Assembly (NCBI GenBank): GCA_964485405.1 | Contig: CAZAJG010000015.1 | Span: forward strand, 1 to 64,000 | DNA: 64,000 bases | Direction of reading: 5' to 3' | Source of the DNA: CAKZNE01 sp964485405 | GTDB taxonomy: Bacteria > Bacteroidota > Bacteroidia > Flavobacteriales > Schleiferiaceae | Part shown: positions 35,418-45,411 of the stretch, piece by piece | Layout: every line of letters begins with the position of its first letter | Position numbering within the stretch: the stretch's first letter is position 1 | Translations under genes and position numbers: made by a program | Notes under the pieces: generated by a model | What the model saw: only the letters and a program-made list of their open reading frames with translations | Told to the model about the DNA's origin: nothing | Databases searched by the model: none

Positions 35418-35828
35418 ATGCATACAACCAATTACTCCAACCATTTTATAGAAATAGCAGAAGATTCTCCAATTAAGCAAGGTGAAGTCCCACCACAAAA
35501 AGGAGAGAAAAAAACAGTAGCTCATCTCCAATTTGAAAAACTGATTGAACAACCTTATCAGTATACTTCAGACGATGTTCTGTTTAATGTATTTGCGGAA
35601 CGGAAAGGTTTTACTCAAGCGGAGATGGCAGACCAAAGGGATCATTTCTTCTCTAAAGGGCAAGCCTGTTTTAGGGCTTCTCCTCTAACTAAAAAATACG
35701 GATGGGGGGTGCACAGCAATCAAGAAGGTAAAATTGCAATCTATCCGGCCGACTCAAAGGAATATCAATCGTTTCTTAAAGATGAATCTATAAAAAAGGT
35801 GAAAGCTATGCGCTCCAAAAGGGCTTAA
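35418..35828 (+). CDS. DUF6157-family protein
   Basis: A 136-residue protein with the DUF6157 opening MHTTNYSNHFIEIAEDSPIKQGEVPP, then DDVLFNVFAERKG, the conserved CFRASPLTKKYGWGVHSN block and KAMRSKR. Function unknown. The ATG at 35418 matches the family start; 35406 is an alternative. Confidence 0.85.
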   Translation: MHTTNYSNHFIEIAEDSPIKQGEVPPQKGEKKTVAHLQFEKLIEQPYQYTSDDVLFNVFAERKGFTQAEMADQRDHFFSKGQACFRASPLTKKYGWGVHSNQEGKIAIYPADSKEYQSFLKDESIKKVKAMRSKRA

Positions 35829-35902
35829 ATCGCTTTTACAAACCGAAATTTTATGGATATTAAAATATATTAGATCTTTAAGATTTTTAGTAGCTCATCT
35901 CC

Positions 35903-37465
35903 ATGCCTTTTAGTTTTAAATCCTTTCTTTTACTCTTGCTCAGCTTAGGGATATTAGCCTGTTCGGAGGAAAATCAAGCTCAAAAAAATTGCTCTATTCA
36001 ATTTAACCTTAATCAAACTTACCAAGCCTACCAAAGTAAAGGAGAGCCATTAGCGGCCATTGATTTTTCCAAAAAACTAGATCCAGAATGGGTGAAAAAA
36101 GACTGGGCTATTTTTCGGGATATCCTTGAAGAATCTAACACTTCTTTGTATCGATATACAAGCAAAAACCAAATGGACAGCTTATTTGAGGCTACCCAAT
36201 GTGCATTAACAGATTCTGTTTTTTACCTCGATTTCATTCGTTACTTCGGGAAAGCATTTCACACCATTTCATGCGGACATAGCCACTGGTCTCACAACCC
36301 AGCCTATCTTCCTTTCCGCAATACATCACTGCATTTTTTCCCTCTTAAAATTTACGCTTTACGAGATCGGTATTTTGTGAAACAAAATGGTTCTTATTCA
36401 ACCCAGATTTATCCTTTTGATGAAATCCTGAGCATTAATGGTAGGAAACCTCCCGAGCTTAACGCCATGCTTAGTAGCCATATGGGTAAAGATGGAAATA
36501 GCGGTTTACAAGGTAGAACAGGAATAGAACGCTACTTCCAAATGGCTTACTCTAACTTTATCGCCAATCCGGACTCATTTCATTTGGAACTCAAACGAGA
36601 CTCCTCCGATTCAATATATACGCTTAGCGTTGCGGCTTTACCGAAAAGTGAAATAGACTCGTTATTATCCGTTAGATATACCCCGGAACCAAAAATGGGG
36701 AAACCTTTGGTTCTCACTACCGATAACAATACCCAAACTGCTACCTATACTATTAAATGGTTTCGTAATGAATACATGACCCTTCATGGGCAAGATTTCA
36801 ACACTTTTACAGACTCTGTTTTCCAAGAAATTGAAAATCAAAACATTCAAAACCTGATCATAGATCTTAGAGGAAATGTTGGCGGATGGACTGCCAATGG
36901 GAAGCATTTGTTCTCCTATTTTATTGATAAACCCATGTCTTATATCAAAAAAGTAGAGTTCAAAAAAACAGATAGTTTATCCTATGCTCCCCTTATTTTA
37001 AGAGAGAATGGTATTTCGGATACCATGCAGTTTAAAACGGTTAACGGACTTAAAGAATGGGCAAACTACCCATCTTTAACGGTAATTCCCGCTCCAAAAA
37101 ATCGATTTGGCGGCAAGGTGTATATCCTTACTGATGACATGAGTAGATCTTGTTCGGTAATATTCAGTTCTATGATGCGCTCCCATACAGATGCAGAGTT
37201 TATAGGAGAAGAAACGGGAGGCGCTAAATGTGGGCAAAATGCCATGCTCACTACCATTCAACTCCCGTATACAGGTATAATTATTGCTTTTAGCACCGGA
37301 CAATACACCTGTAATGTAAGCGCCTTAAACGAAAATGATATGAGAGGTATAAGACCCAATCATCCGGTAAATTTGACTCTGGATAACTTAAAATCTGGAG
37401 AAGATATAGCTATAAAACAGGCTATGAACCAAATAAGAAAGGGCAATTCATCTATTTTAGAGTAA
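35903..37465 (+). CDS. S41-family peptidase lipoprotein
   Basis: A 520-residue protein with lipobox Cys20, an N-terminal helical domain, and an S41/ClpP-fold domain: LIIDLRGNVGGW (about 314-325), the catalytic Ser in SRSCSVIFSSMMRSH, then FIGEETGGAKCGQNA. C-terminal-processing-like proteases cleave exposed tails of exported proteins or peptides. A surface or periplasmic protease, 42 bp before a Crp/Fnr gene. Confidence 0.85.
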   Translation: MPFSFKSFLLLLLSLGILACSEENQAQKNCSIQFNLNQTYQAYQSKGEPLAAIDFSKKLDPEWVKKDWAIFRDILEESNTSLYRYTSKNQMDSLFEATQCALTDSVFYLDFIRYFGKAFHTISCGHSHWSHNPAYLPFRNTSLHFFPLKIYALRDRYFVKQNGSYSTQIYPFDEILSINGRKPPELNAMLSSHMGKDGNSGLQGRTGIERYFQMAYSNFIANPDSFHLELKRDSSDSIYTLSVAALPKSEIDSLLSVRYTPEPKMGKPLVLTTDNNTQTATYTIKWFRNEYMTLHGQDFNTFTDSVFQEIENQNIQNLIIDLRGNVGGWTANGKHLFSYFIDKPMSYIKKVEFKKTDSLSYAPLILRENGISDTMQFKTVNGLKEWANYPSLTVIPAPKNRFGGKVYILTDDMSRSCSVIFSSMMRSHTDAEFIGEETGGAKCGQNAMLTTIQLPYTGIIIAFSTGQYTCNVSALNENDMRGIRPNHPVNLTLDNLKSGEDIAIKQAMNQIRKGNSSILE

Positions 37466-37506
37466 TTTTCAGAACTTCAAAACTCCCTTTATAACCCATA
37501 GTACAA

Positions 37507-38085
37507 ATGGAATCACCTTACTTTTTGAAAAGTATTTTTAAGCCTCAAAATTTTTCAGAAGAAGAGTTGAGTTTGATCTTAGATCAATTTGATAAAGTCT
37601 CCTTTGCTAAGAATGATTTCCTCATCCCTCCGGGCAAAGTAGCCAATTACTATTATTACTTAGAGTCTGGTTACGCACGCTCTTTTGTGTTGGATATTCA
37701 TGGAAACGAAGTAACCACCAAGTTTTTTAGCCGTTCTGATATTGTGATTGATTGGAATTCCTATTTTCTAAAAACGCCAAGCAAAGAAGGTATTCAGGCC
37801 TTGAGTGATGGTACAGCTTGGAAAATTTCTTTCGAAAATTTCATGAAGCTTTTTCATATTGAAGCCTTTAGAGAGGTGGGAAGAACGCGATTGGTGAATA
37901 CTTATTTTGAACTTAAAAATCACACCATTTCCATGATATCGGATGATGCAAAGGACAGATACATCCAACTGCTGCAAGAAAAAAAGGATATTGCGGTAAA
38001 CGTACCTTTAAAGCATATTGCATCGTATTTAGGAATTACAGACACTTCCTTGAGTAGAATTCGAAAGGAGATGGTTAAAGGATAG
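37507..38085 (+). CDS. Crp/Fnr-family transcriptional regulator
   Basis: A 192-residue protein with a cyclic-nucleotide-binding-type beta roll (PPGKVANYYYYLESGYARSFVLDIHGNEVTTKFF) and a C-terminal HTH (VPLKHIASYLGITDTSLSRIRKE). No Cys cluster for an iron-sulfur centre and no obvious cAMP-binding residues, as in many Bacteroidota members. It ends 8 bp before a membrane protein gene. Confidence 0.88.
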   Translation: MESPYFLKSIFKPQNFSEEELSLILDQFDKVSFAKNDFLIPPGKVANYYYYLESGYARSFVLDIHGNEVTTKFFSRSDIVIDWNSYFLKTPSKEGIQALSDGTAWKISFENFMKLFHIEAFREVGRTRLVNTYFELKNHTISMISDDAKDRYIQLLQEKKDIAVNVPLKHIASYLGITDTSLSRIRKEMVKG

Positions 38086-38093
38086 TAACACCC

Positions 38094-38807
38094 ATGGAAT
38101 ACTTAACCCAACTTGTACCACAAAATACTTCTATTGCCTTTTTACTGCTTATTCCTATCCCCGTATTTCTGATTTCTAGCTTAGCTGCCAAAGGCGCAAA
38201 ACCTTTGGGTAAAAGCGGAGTTGTTTACTGGAGTGTTTTAAGCTTTTACATCCTCTACTTCACTTACGTGAGTTTTTTAGGTTTTAACAACTATTTTGAG
38301 GAAGTAAGCCTCCCGCCTTCTATCTTAAAATGGACCATGTTTCCGCTCTTGATATTTCTGTTGGGCGTAATTTTCAACACCCCTATTTATCGAAGCATCT
38401 TATCGCACATCAAGCTAAATCAACTGGTTCAAATTCATGTTTTTCGGCTTATTGGGTTGTTTTTCATCCTGCTCTTTGCACATGGTGCTTTACCACCCGT
38501 GTTTGCCTTAATTGCTGGCTTTGGAGACTTAATAACTGCCATGAGTAGTATTTGGGTAGCAAAAGCCTTACGCTCCCAAAAAGCGTATGCTCGTAAACTA
38601 TGTTGGATTTGGAACAGCTTTGGGCTATTGGATATTCTCGTTACTTCCTTTACCGCATTTTTTCTTACCAAACTATCCATTGAAACTGGAGCGCAAGGAG
38701 TTGAAGGACTTGCCGAATTTCCATTCTACTTTATCCCGGCTTTTGCACCCGCTACCATTATCTTTTTACACTTCTCTGTGTACCGAAAACTACTCAGCAA
38801 AAAATAG
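38094..38807 (+). CDS. Hypothetical polytopic membrane protein, 237 aa
   Basis: About seven hydrophobic segments, with a HGALPPVFALIAGFGDLITAM loop containing His and Asp. No family recognised with certainty. It begins 8 bp after a Crp/Fnr regulator, so it is probably in the same transcript and may be its regulated function. Confidence 0.65.
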   Translation: MEYLTQLVPQNTSIAFLLLIPIPVFLISSLAAKGAKPLGKSGVVYWSVLSFYILYFTYVSFLGFNNYFEEVSLPPSILKWTMFPLLIFLLGVIFNTPIYRSILSHIKLNQLVQIHVFRLIGLFFILLFAHGALPPVFALIAGFGDLITAMSSIWVAKALRSQKAYARKLCWIWNSFGLLDILVTSFTAFFLTKLSIETGAQGVEGLAEFPFYFIPAFAPATIIFLHFSVYRKLLSKK

Positions 38808-38875
38808 AACTTTAACAAAAACCTCCTCCTTTTACTTTCTTGCCATAGGTCAAGTTTTTCCTTCTTTCGGGCCTC

Positions 38876-38883
38876 TACATTTG
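38876..38883 (+). promoter_or_regulatory. Bacteroidota -7 promoter box TACATTTG
   Basis: TACATTTG matches TAnnTTTG exactly and lies 39 bp before the YCII-like start. The -33 side is weak (TTTTT about 16 bp upstream). Confidence 0.45.
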
Positions 38884-38922
38884 TCTCATCAATAGTATTA
38901 AACCTTTAAAAATCAAAGACAA

Positions 38923-39270
38923 ATGAACGATTCAAATCAATTTATGATGCTTTTCAGATTTAAGCCAAACCCTAGTTACCAACCTACTGAAGCAGAGCTC
39001 GAAGCACAACATCAAGCGTGGGGATCTTTTATTGGAAACCTGGCTATTCAGGAAAAGTTAGTGAGCACGCATCAATTGGGTTTTAGCGGGAACCAGTTGC
39101 ATGCCGACCATAGTATAACCGATGGAGTTTATACTTGTGAGCAGGGAACGCTGGGCGGAAACATGATTGTAAAAGCCAAAAACTTAGAAGAGGCTACTGA
39201 AATGGCAAAAGACAGTCCTATCCTAAAAATGGGAGGTACCGTAGAAATTCGGGATATCCGCCCCATGTAG
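38923..39270 (+). CDS. YCII-related domain protein
   Basis: A 115-residue ferredoxin-like alpha/beta protein of the YCII/DGPF type: MMLFRFKPNP, WGSFIGNLAIQEKLV, and DGVYTCEQGTLGGNMIVKAKNLEEATEMAKDSP. The family has a probable catalytic His/Asp pair in some members. Found with SRPBCC proteins as here. Probably a dimeric enzyme or binding protein. Confidence 0.8.
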   Translation: MNDSNQFMMLFRFKPNPSYQPTEAELEAQHQAWGSFIGNLAIQEKLVSTHQLGFSGNQLHADHSITDGVYTCEQGTLGGNMIVKAKNLEEATEMAKDSPILKMGGTVEIRDIRPM

Positions 39271-39308
39271 TTTCAACATCCAAGTTTAAAAGAATAAAAA
39301 CACTCAAA

Positions 39309-39848
39309 ATGAAAAAGAAGATGATCATTCTATCTATTAGCTTAGTGATTTTAAGTTGTGCCGTTTGGATCGTTGTTAAAACCAACCAGCACAAGACTAT
39401 TTACATCACCAAGCAGCTTACCGTTAAGTCAAGTACGAACAAAGCGTATGATATGGTTAAACATCTCTCCAACTTTCCAAAATGGTCTCCTTTTTTGGTA
39501 GAAGACCCTACACAGAAGTATGAAGTAAAAGGTAAAGATGGACACATTGGTTCACAGTACCATTGGGAAGGAAACGGAGGTAAAGATGTAGGCTACCAAG
39601 AACTGGTAGAGTTGACGGAAAACAAACACATAGGTATGCAGTGTAGCATTCAAAAACCCTTTACTTCTTCTCCTGTTTTTGATTACACCTTTTATCCTGT
39701 AAAAGATGGCGTGCGTATCCAACAGGATTTCAGATTGAAGTCGAGTTTTGGGAACGCCTTTTTCTTGTGGATGTTTGGCGTGAAAAAGAAAATGAGTGAA
39801 ACCAATCAGTTGGGATTAGATCTACTGAAAAAAACACTTGAAACATAG
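39309..39848 (+). CDS. SRPBCC-family protein with N-terminal membrane anchor
   Basis: A 179-residue protein: one membrane helix (about 5-22), then a START-like domain with LTVKSSTNKAYDMVKHLSNFPKWSPFL and GSQYHWEGNGGKDVGYQELVE. Ligand-binding family; the anchor suggests action at the membrane. It follows the YCII gene after 38 bp and precedes a terminator. Confidence 0.78.
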   Translation: MKKKMIILSISLVILSCAVWIVVKTNQHKTIYITKQLTVKSSTNKAYDMVKHLSNFPKWSPFLVEDPTQKYEVKGKDGHIGSQYHWEGNGGKDVGYQELVELTENKHIGMQCSIQKPFTSSPVFDYTFYPVKDGVRIQQDFRLKSSFGNAFFLWMFGVKKKMSETNQLGLDLLKKTLET

Positions 39849-39870
39849 AGTAGCTTTGTTCGGATAAACA

Positions 39871-39902
39871 AAAACCCAGTTTCCATAAGAAACTGGGTTT
39901 TT
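39871..39902. terminator. Bidirectional intrinsic terminator
   Basis: AAAACCCAGTTTC (39871-39883), loop CATAA, GAAACTGGGTTTT (39889-39901). A 13 bp perfect stem with A and T runs on both sides, placed between convergent genes that end at 39848 (+) and 39906 (-). Confidence 0.9.
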
Positions 39903-39905
39903 CAT

Positions 39906-42050
39906 TTAAGGGTCTGGATGCGGTAATTCCCGAATCAATTTTGTCTTGCTGATCTCAGATGGAAGTATTTTACCTAACTCAGATATTTGGTCACCCACAA
40001 ATAAGATAGTTCCATTTAGAAAAGCTTTATGCCAACCCTTTTCGTCTTTTAAGAAAACAAACCTTGCTTGCTTATCTAACAATTTATAGTCGGAATATTG
40101 ATGTTTAAAAGTTAGCTTCTTGTTAAAATCGAGCACTCCATATTTTCCATTTTTCTTTGCCACATAACCTTGCCCGTAACCAAAATGAACAAGCTCTTGG
40201 TAAATAGGATCCGTCAGTTTACCGTTTTCCCAATCGTTGTATCGGCCGCTGGTTAAAAACCCAAAACCCTCTTCTTTTTCATAGATAAAAATCTTTTGGT
40301 AAGGGTTAAACTCTAAGGATAAAAAAGCACGATTGAAATCCAGCGCAAAGCCATTTTTTTTCATTCCTCCTAAGTAGTATTTCCCATCATATTTGGCCAC
40401 AAAAAGGTACTCATTAACGTACTTCAAATCTTCAAACACTGCTCCTCCTAGCATTTGTTTACCATCCTTATCATACATCCTCCATTGATCTTTATCCTCC
40501 TGTACGGCAAAAGTAAAAACTCCGGAACTACCTTGCTTATTTACCCACCAATCTATATTGTAATGCTCTAAAGGAATGAGCACAGCGCCTTCTTTGGATA
40601 GCACACCCATTTTACCATCTTTCATTACGATAAAGTGATTTCCGAACCTGCCAATCCGTTCATACTCTAAATCCAGAAATATTTCTCCGCTATGGTGATG
40701 GTAATAACCTACTTTACCATCCTTTTTTACAATGATGTACTCTAAGCTTTTTTGAATGTGATCAAATTCAGGGGGTAATTTCCAGCTCATATCAGCGTGG
40801 AGCAAACCCAGTTTCCCTCCTTTTTTCGCTACCATTTCTGCGTTATGAAAGGAGTTACCATAAGGTCGAAGCTCTTCCAATCCTTCTATTCCCGCTTTAT
40901 TTCCTTGAGCATCATAAATATCGATATACCCCTCTGCATCCGCCTGCCAGAAGTCTTTAACCCTTCCTACCCATTTGTATTTTAGAGGGATAAAAACATC
41001 TCCTTCGGGATTCACCAATCCATAGCCAGTAGTGTCTTTTACTAGGATACGTGAGTAGTATACATTATGAGTTTCCTCATATTTTGGTGAGATTAAAACC
41101 TTTCCTCTTATATCCAAAACGCCCCACTTATTGTTGCTTTTAAAAAAAACATAAGGATTACTTGGCCGCACCTCTTCAACCCCCTTTATCCTTTTAATCA
41201 CTCTTCCTCTACCTTTGAGCACCTCCAGCACATTTTCTTTGATGCAAAACAGATAATCTCCACTATAGAAATGTTTTTTTTCTTCATCCTTTACGATCAA
41301 TACCTTCGTATAATCTAAATCCGTTTTTAGTTCTCCTCTTCGATTTACCAAAGCATATTTACCGTCTTTAAGAACCCAACCCAAGCCTGAGGGCAATGCA
41401 CCCAATTCAATTTGATCATACTCTGCCTCTAACTTTACCAATCCTGTTCGCTTAGAGCGCAAACCTAGTTTCCCTGTTTTTGAATTTTGAAAAGCCTCTA
41501 CTTTAATGTGGCTCATATCGGGTTGTGCGAATTTAAAACTGTACTCGGGTTGTATCATTTCCAACTCACATAAGCTTAATCCAGAAGACTGCTGCCAAGC
41601 CAGCAAGGCTGGGTCATCCATATCTTGGATAAAATCGTATTGATACAATTGATTGATCCGTTCTGCTTCGGCCCGGTTGGTGGTCTTTTCCACCAAGTAA
41701 CCCACCGCGCAAATATTCCCTTTGGCATCTATAAAACAAGGTCTTCTTTCTTCTGTGAAGTGATAATTGCTTGGGAAACGACCTAACTCAATGTATTCTT
41801 CTAAAAGCTGAATGCAGTTTTTACGGTTTTCAATAGTTCGAGGGTGGATAAAATGAGTCGGCTTTTTTAAGCGGTTCAATACATATTCCAAGTGAGTTGC
41901 AATTCTCACATCCTCCTTCTCTTCTCCAGACGGAAATACGCCATACTTTTCATACCAACTCGTATCGCCTAAAACGGCATTTACCGTAACCTTCTGAGCG
42001 TTTCCTAAAACGCTTAAAAACAGACTACTAATTATAAGAAAATACTTCAT
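39906..42050 (-). CDS. Secreted WG-repeat protein, 714 aa
   Basis: Signal peptide ending LGNAQ, then an N-terminal domain (about 30-160) with the conserved RRPCFIDAKGNICAVGYLVE, DMDDPALLAWQQSSGLSLCELEMIQP stretch seen in Flavobacteriia, then more than ten WG/KWG-type repeats (for example GLRSKRTGLV, KDGKYALVNRRGEL, NKWGVLDIRGKVL, KGGKLGLL, KDGKMGVL, KNGKYGVLDFNKKL). WG repeats form beta-propeller-like scaffolds. Probably surface or periplasmic; partner unknown. Confidence 0.85.
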   Translation of the reverse strand: MKYFLIISSLFLSVLGNAQKVTVNAVLGDTSWYEKYGVFPSGEEKEDVRIATHLEYVLNRLKKPTHFIHPRTIENRKNCIQLLEEYIELGRFPSNYHFTEERRPCFIDAKGNICAVGYLVEKTTNRAEAERINQLYQYDFIQDMDDPALLAWQQSSGLSLCELEMIQPEYSFKFAQPDMSHIKVEAFQNSKTGKLGLRSKRTGLVKLEAEYDQIELGALPSGLGWVLKDGKYALVNRRGELKTDLDYTKVLIVKDEEKKHFYSGDYLFCIKENVLEVLKGRGRVIKRIKGVEEVRPSNPYVFFKSNNKWGVLDIRGKVLISPKYEETHNVYYSRILVKDTTGYGLVNPEGDVFIPLKYKWVGRVKDFWQADAEGYIDIYDAQGNKAGIEGLEELRPYGNSFHNAEMVAKKGGKLGLLHADMSWKLPPEFDHIQKSLEYIIVKKDGKVGYYHHHSGEIFLDLEYERIGRFGNHFIVMKDGKMGVLSKEGAVLIPLEHYNIDWWVNKQGSSGVFTFAVQEDKDQWRMYDKDGKQMLGGAVFEDLKYVNEYLFVAKYDGKYYLGGMKKNGFALDFNRAFLSLEFNPYQKIFIYEKEEGFGFLTSGRYNDWENGKLTDPIYQELVHFGYGQGYVAKKNGKYGVLDFNKKLTFKHQYSDYKLLDKQARFVFLKDEKGWHKAFLNGTILFVGDQISELGKILPSEISKTKLIRELPHPDP

Positions 42051-42197
42051 ACGTCTCTTTTAGTCAAATACTATTCCAACCCTATTTTTTTTGACTCTTA
42101 ACACTTCTTTAGGTTGTTCTTCTAGATTGTTAGCAAAAGGTTAAATCTACAACCCACCTTTACTTTAAGCACTACCTTGGGCTTTATATCGATTTTT

Positions 42198-43127
42198 ATG
42201 AAAAAATTACTGATCCTTATTTTGATGGGCGTTGCCTTAATAAGCCCAGCACAACAGCATAAATACGTCTACTTAAATCCTGAAGATTCTACTTTCAAAT
42301 CGTATTTAATCATTCTCCCTCAAGATCAAGAAATTAAAGGACTAGTAGTTCGAGATTTCAGCAAGTTGCCTGATATTTCAAAACCATCGCCTTATAAATG
42401 GTCAACTTTAGCTTTGAAAAATGGATTGGCAATCGCCTTTACCGTGAGTTCCAACTATTTCCCTGAGCTTTATTACGATGATTCTGGTCCGGCCATTTTA
42501 GACAATCTTATTCATCATATTTATTCAAATTACAGCATCCCAAAAGACAATCTTTTTATTGGTGGTATTTCGGCTAGCGGCACTCGTGCGCTTCGATTTG
42601 TTCAATATTGCGTTCAAGGAAAATCCAAATACAACACCAAGGTAAAAGGTGTTTTTTCTGTGGACCCTCCCTTGGATTTGGAACGTTTTTACAATTCTGC
42701 ACACCAACATAAAGAGAACTTTAAAGATGGAATGCTTTGGGAAGCGGAATTAATGGAAAAGGTGTTTCCAGAAAAAATGGGCGGCTCTCCTCAAGCCTAC
42801 CCCAATGCCTATTTATCCTATTCCGTTTTTTCGCATTCTAAGCCGAAAAAGAGTAAAGCCATAGATCTTCTAAGAACTTCATTACTCTTTATACACGAAC
42901 CTGATATTGACTGGTGGATTACGGAAAGAGGAGCTAGTTATTATGATATTAACTCTTATGATATTGCTGCTATTACAAACTTTTTAAGGCTAGCTGGGCA
43001 TAAAGATTTGGAACACATTACCACTACTGGAAAGGGATTTAATAGAAAAGGAGAACGAAAATGCCACTCTTGGACCATAGTTGATGAAGCGTATCTTATA
43101 AAGTGGATGCTCGATAGACTGGATTAG
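42198..43127 (+). CDS. Secreted alpha/beta-hydrolase-like protein
   Basis: A 309-residue protein with signal peptide MKKLLILILMGVALISPAQQ (ATG at 42198 chosen). The nucleophile elbow is GISASGTRA near residues 130-138. The acid and His are not certain (IDWWITERGAS and the late KCHSWTIVDE are candidates). A periplasmic or surface esterase/peptidase is the likely class. Confidence 0.7.
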   Translation: MKKLLILILMGVALISPAQQHKYVYLNPEDSTFKSYLIILPQDQEIKGLVVRDFSKLPDISKPSPYKWSTLALKNGLAIAFTVSSNYFPELYYDDSGPAILDNLIHHIYSNYSIPKDNLFIGGISASGTRALRFVQYCVQGKSKYNTKVKGVFSVDPPLDLERFYNSAHQHKENFKDGMLWEAELMEKVFPEKMGGSPQAYPNAYLSYSVFSHSKPKKSKAIDLLRTSLLFIHEPDIDWWITERGASYYDINSYDIAAITNFLRLAGHKDLEHITTTGKGFNRKGERKCHSWTIVDEAYLIKWMLDRLD

Positions 43128-43326
43128 GTTTTGTCAATTTTGATGTGGACCTCACATTAACTCTCTCAAAAGAGATGTTTTATTCTCGCCTGCTAAAACG
43201 GGAATTGTTTTCACGAAGAGCAAAACACAACGCAAGGCTTTGATGAAGAATAGGCATAAATGAATATCTTTTCCCCACTTTTCTTCAAAAACAAGAAACA
43301 ACAATCCATATTAAAACATCCAAACT

Positions 43327-43773
43327 ATGGCTGTAGAAATTCTAAAACTCAAGCGTTCAGATCTGAGTCTTTTTAAGGAAACGATTGAGCTTTTCACCCA
43401 TGTTTTTGAATTAGAAAATCCCAATCTACCGCCAGACGATCACCTAAAAATGTTGTTGAAGAAAGAAGACTTTTTCGTTTTTGCCGCTCTGTTGGAAGGT
43501 AAAGTTGTTGGAGGTTTATCGGTATACACCCTCCATCAATACCACTCCGTTAAACCCCTAGCTTATATTTATGATTTAGCCGTACAAAATCAGTTGCAGA
43601 GGCAAGGTATTGGTAAAAAACTAATAACAGCTGTAAACGCCTATTGTACGAAACAAGGATATGAAGAGGTTTATGTACAAGCCGATAAAGATGAAGAACA
43701 TGCTGTAAACTTTTATCACAGCACTAAACCTGCTGGAGCTGAGGAGGTTGCTTATTTTTACTATACCTTATAA
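43327..43773 (+). CDS. GNAT acetyltransferase, AAC(3)-I-like
   Basis: A 148-residue GNAT closely patterned on aminoglycoside 3-N-acetyltransferase type I: FVFAALLEGKVVGGLSVYTL, YIYDLAVQNQLQRQGIGKKLI (acetyl-CoA loop), VYVQADKDEEHAVNFYHSTKPAGAEEVAYFYY. This family acetylates the 3-amino group of gentamicin-type drugs in clinical forms; activity of this chromosomal version is untested. Monocistronic. Confidence 0.82.
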   Translation: MAVEILKLKRSDLSLFKETIELFTHVFELENPNLPPDDHLKMLLKKEDFFVFAALLEGKVVGGLSVYTLHQYHSVKPLAYIYDLAVQNQLQRQGIGKKLITAVNAYCTKQGYEEVYVQADKDEEHAVNFYHSTKPAGAEEVAYFYYTL

Positions 43774-43914
43774 TTCCATTACAGAAGAGTCCCACTTTAG
43801 TAGGAGCCTGTGGTTTAGAGGAAATTAATACTAAAGTATGAGCTTTGTGTTCTCTCCTTTTTGTTGGTTTGAGCAAGAAATAAAAGCAATAAATCACTTT
43901 AACTACTTCTAAAA

Positions 43915-44343
43915 ATGAGCGACAACAACACGCCCAAGGTAACCGGCATTGGTGGTATTTTTTACCGATCTAAAGATCCTAAAGGAGCGCGCGAATGGTA
44001 CAGTAAACATTTGGGGTTAGCCGTAAGCGAATATGGTTCTTCCTTTGAATTCAGAAATGCCAACCGCCCGGAAGAGATCAACTATTTACAATGGAGTCCT
44101 TTTGATGAAGAAACCAATTACTTTGAGCCTTCCGAAAAACAGTTCATGATCAACTATCGGGTGCAAAACATAGAAGCTTTGGTAGCCAACTTAAAAGAAC
44201 AAGGTGTAACCATAGTAGACGAAATTGTAAGCTATGATTATGGAAAATTTGTACACATCATGGATCATGAAGGCAACAAAATTGAGCTCTGGGAACCCGT
44301 AGATCGAGTTTTTACCGAGATGGGCGGTGAAACAACCAAGTAG
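43915..44343 (+). CDS. VOC-family protein (glyoxalase-like)
   Basis: A 142-residue protein: KVTGIGGIFYRSKDPKGAREWYSKHLGL, central FMINYRVQNIEALVANLKEQGV, and GKFVHIMDHEGNKIELWEP with the His and Glu metal ligands. Single-module VOC. Upstream 140 bp holds no gene. Confidence 0.85.
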   Translation: MSDNNTPKVTGIGGIFYRSKDPKGAREWYSKHLGLAVSEYGSSFEFRNANRPEEINYLQWSPFDEETNYFEPSEKQFMINYRVQNIEALVANLKEQGVTIVDEIVSYDYGKFVHIMDHEGNKIELWEPVDRVFTEMGGETTK

Positions 44344-44398
44344 GGGTTTTACCTTAAAGAGCGGTTACAGATAAATACATAAATCCGATATTAGCGGC

Positions 44399-45367
44399 AT
44401 GAGATGGATCACGCTTGGGGATTTAATTGATGTGTATGCTAAAGGGAAACAAAGAGGCTTAGGTTTCTTGCTTTCTAAATTTAACATCAACGCATTATCC
44501 AGAACCAAAAGCGCGTTTAGCAACTCTTCTATCGACAACTCCAACTGGTGGATTATTCCGAAAGTAAAGGAACGGTGGAATAGGATGATGACCGGAAATC
44601 CTCAGCAAAACTATAAGCAGTATCTAGCCGAAGAAATTCTGAAAGGCGAAAAAGACGTCAAGCTCATTTCATTGGGATCGGGCAGTTGCGGAAATGAATT
44701 GGAGTTGGCGGCATATTCACAATTTGGAGAAATCACTTGTTTGGACTTAGCCCCAAATCGATTGAAAATTGCCGCTGATTTGGCCGAAGAGCGAAAGCTA
44801 AACAACTTAAAATTTGTTTGCAGCGATATCAACGATTTCAATTTTACGGAGGGCTATTACGATATCGTACTTTTCAATTCTTCTCTCCATCATTTTGAAG
44901 ATGTACATGGCTTGCTGAACAATACCATTAAACCGGCCTTAAAACCAGGGGGCAGATTGGTAATTAATGAGTTTGTAGGCCCCAATCGATTGCAGTTTCC
45001 ATCCGCCCAAATTAAAGCCGTAAACGAGGCTTTGCAACTGATCCCCAAAAGGTATCGCCAACGTTTTAAATCTTCTGCTACCAAAAGTAGATTTTACGGT
45101 TCTGGCGTTTGGCGTATGATTATGGCCGATCCTTCGGAGTGTGTAGATTCTGCTTCCATTATGCCAGCTATACATTCGTCTTTTAAAACGGTTGTAGAGA
45201 AGCCCTATGGTGGTAATATTTTAATGAATGCTTTAAAAGATATATCGCACCACTTTGTAGAGTTAGATGCGGAGAAAGAGAAGGTTTTAGAAGATCTTTT
45301 TGCCTTTGAAGACCATTATCTGAAAACACAATCGTCTGATTTTGTGTTTGGCGTATATTCTAAATAA
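44399..45367 (+). CDS. SAM-dependent class I methyltransferase
   Basis: A 322-residue protein: helical N-terminal 80 residues, then Methyltransf motif I as LISLGSGSCGNELEL (about 99-113), motif II ITCLDLAPNRL, motif IV YDIVLFNSSLHHFED and LKPGGRLVINEF. The C-terminus has an extra 100-residue region. Substrate unknown. 45 bp before a YdeI-like gene. Confidence 0.85.
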   Translation: MRWITLGDLIDVYAKGKQRGLGFLLSKFNINALSRTKSAFSNSSIDNSNWWIIPKVKERWNRMMTGNPQQNYKQYLAEEILKGEKDVKLISLGSGSCGNELELAAYSQFGEITCLDLAPNRLKIAADLAEERKLNNLKFVCSDINDFNFTEGYYDIVLFNSSLHHFEDVHGLLNNTIKPALKPGGRLVINEFVGPNRLQFPSAQIKAVNEALQLIPKRYRQRFKSSATKSRFYGSGVWRMIMADPSECVDSASIMPAIHSSFKTVVEKPYGGNILMNALKDISHHFVELDAEKEKVLEDLFAFEDHYLKTQSSDFVFGVYSK

Positions 45368-45411
45368 ATGATCCTCCTTTAAACAAAAAGCAGAGTGCAC
45401 CGTTCTACTGT

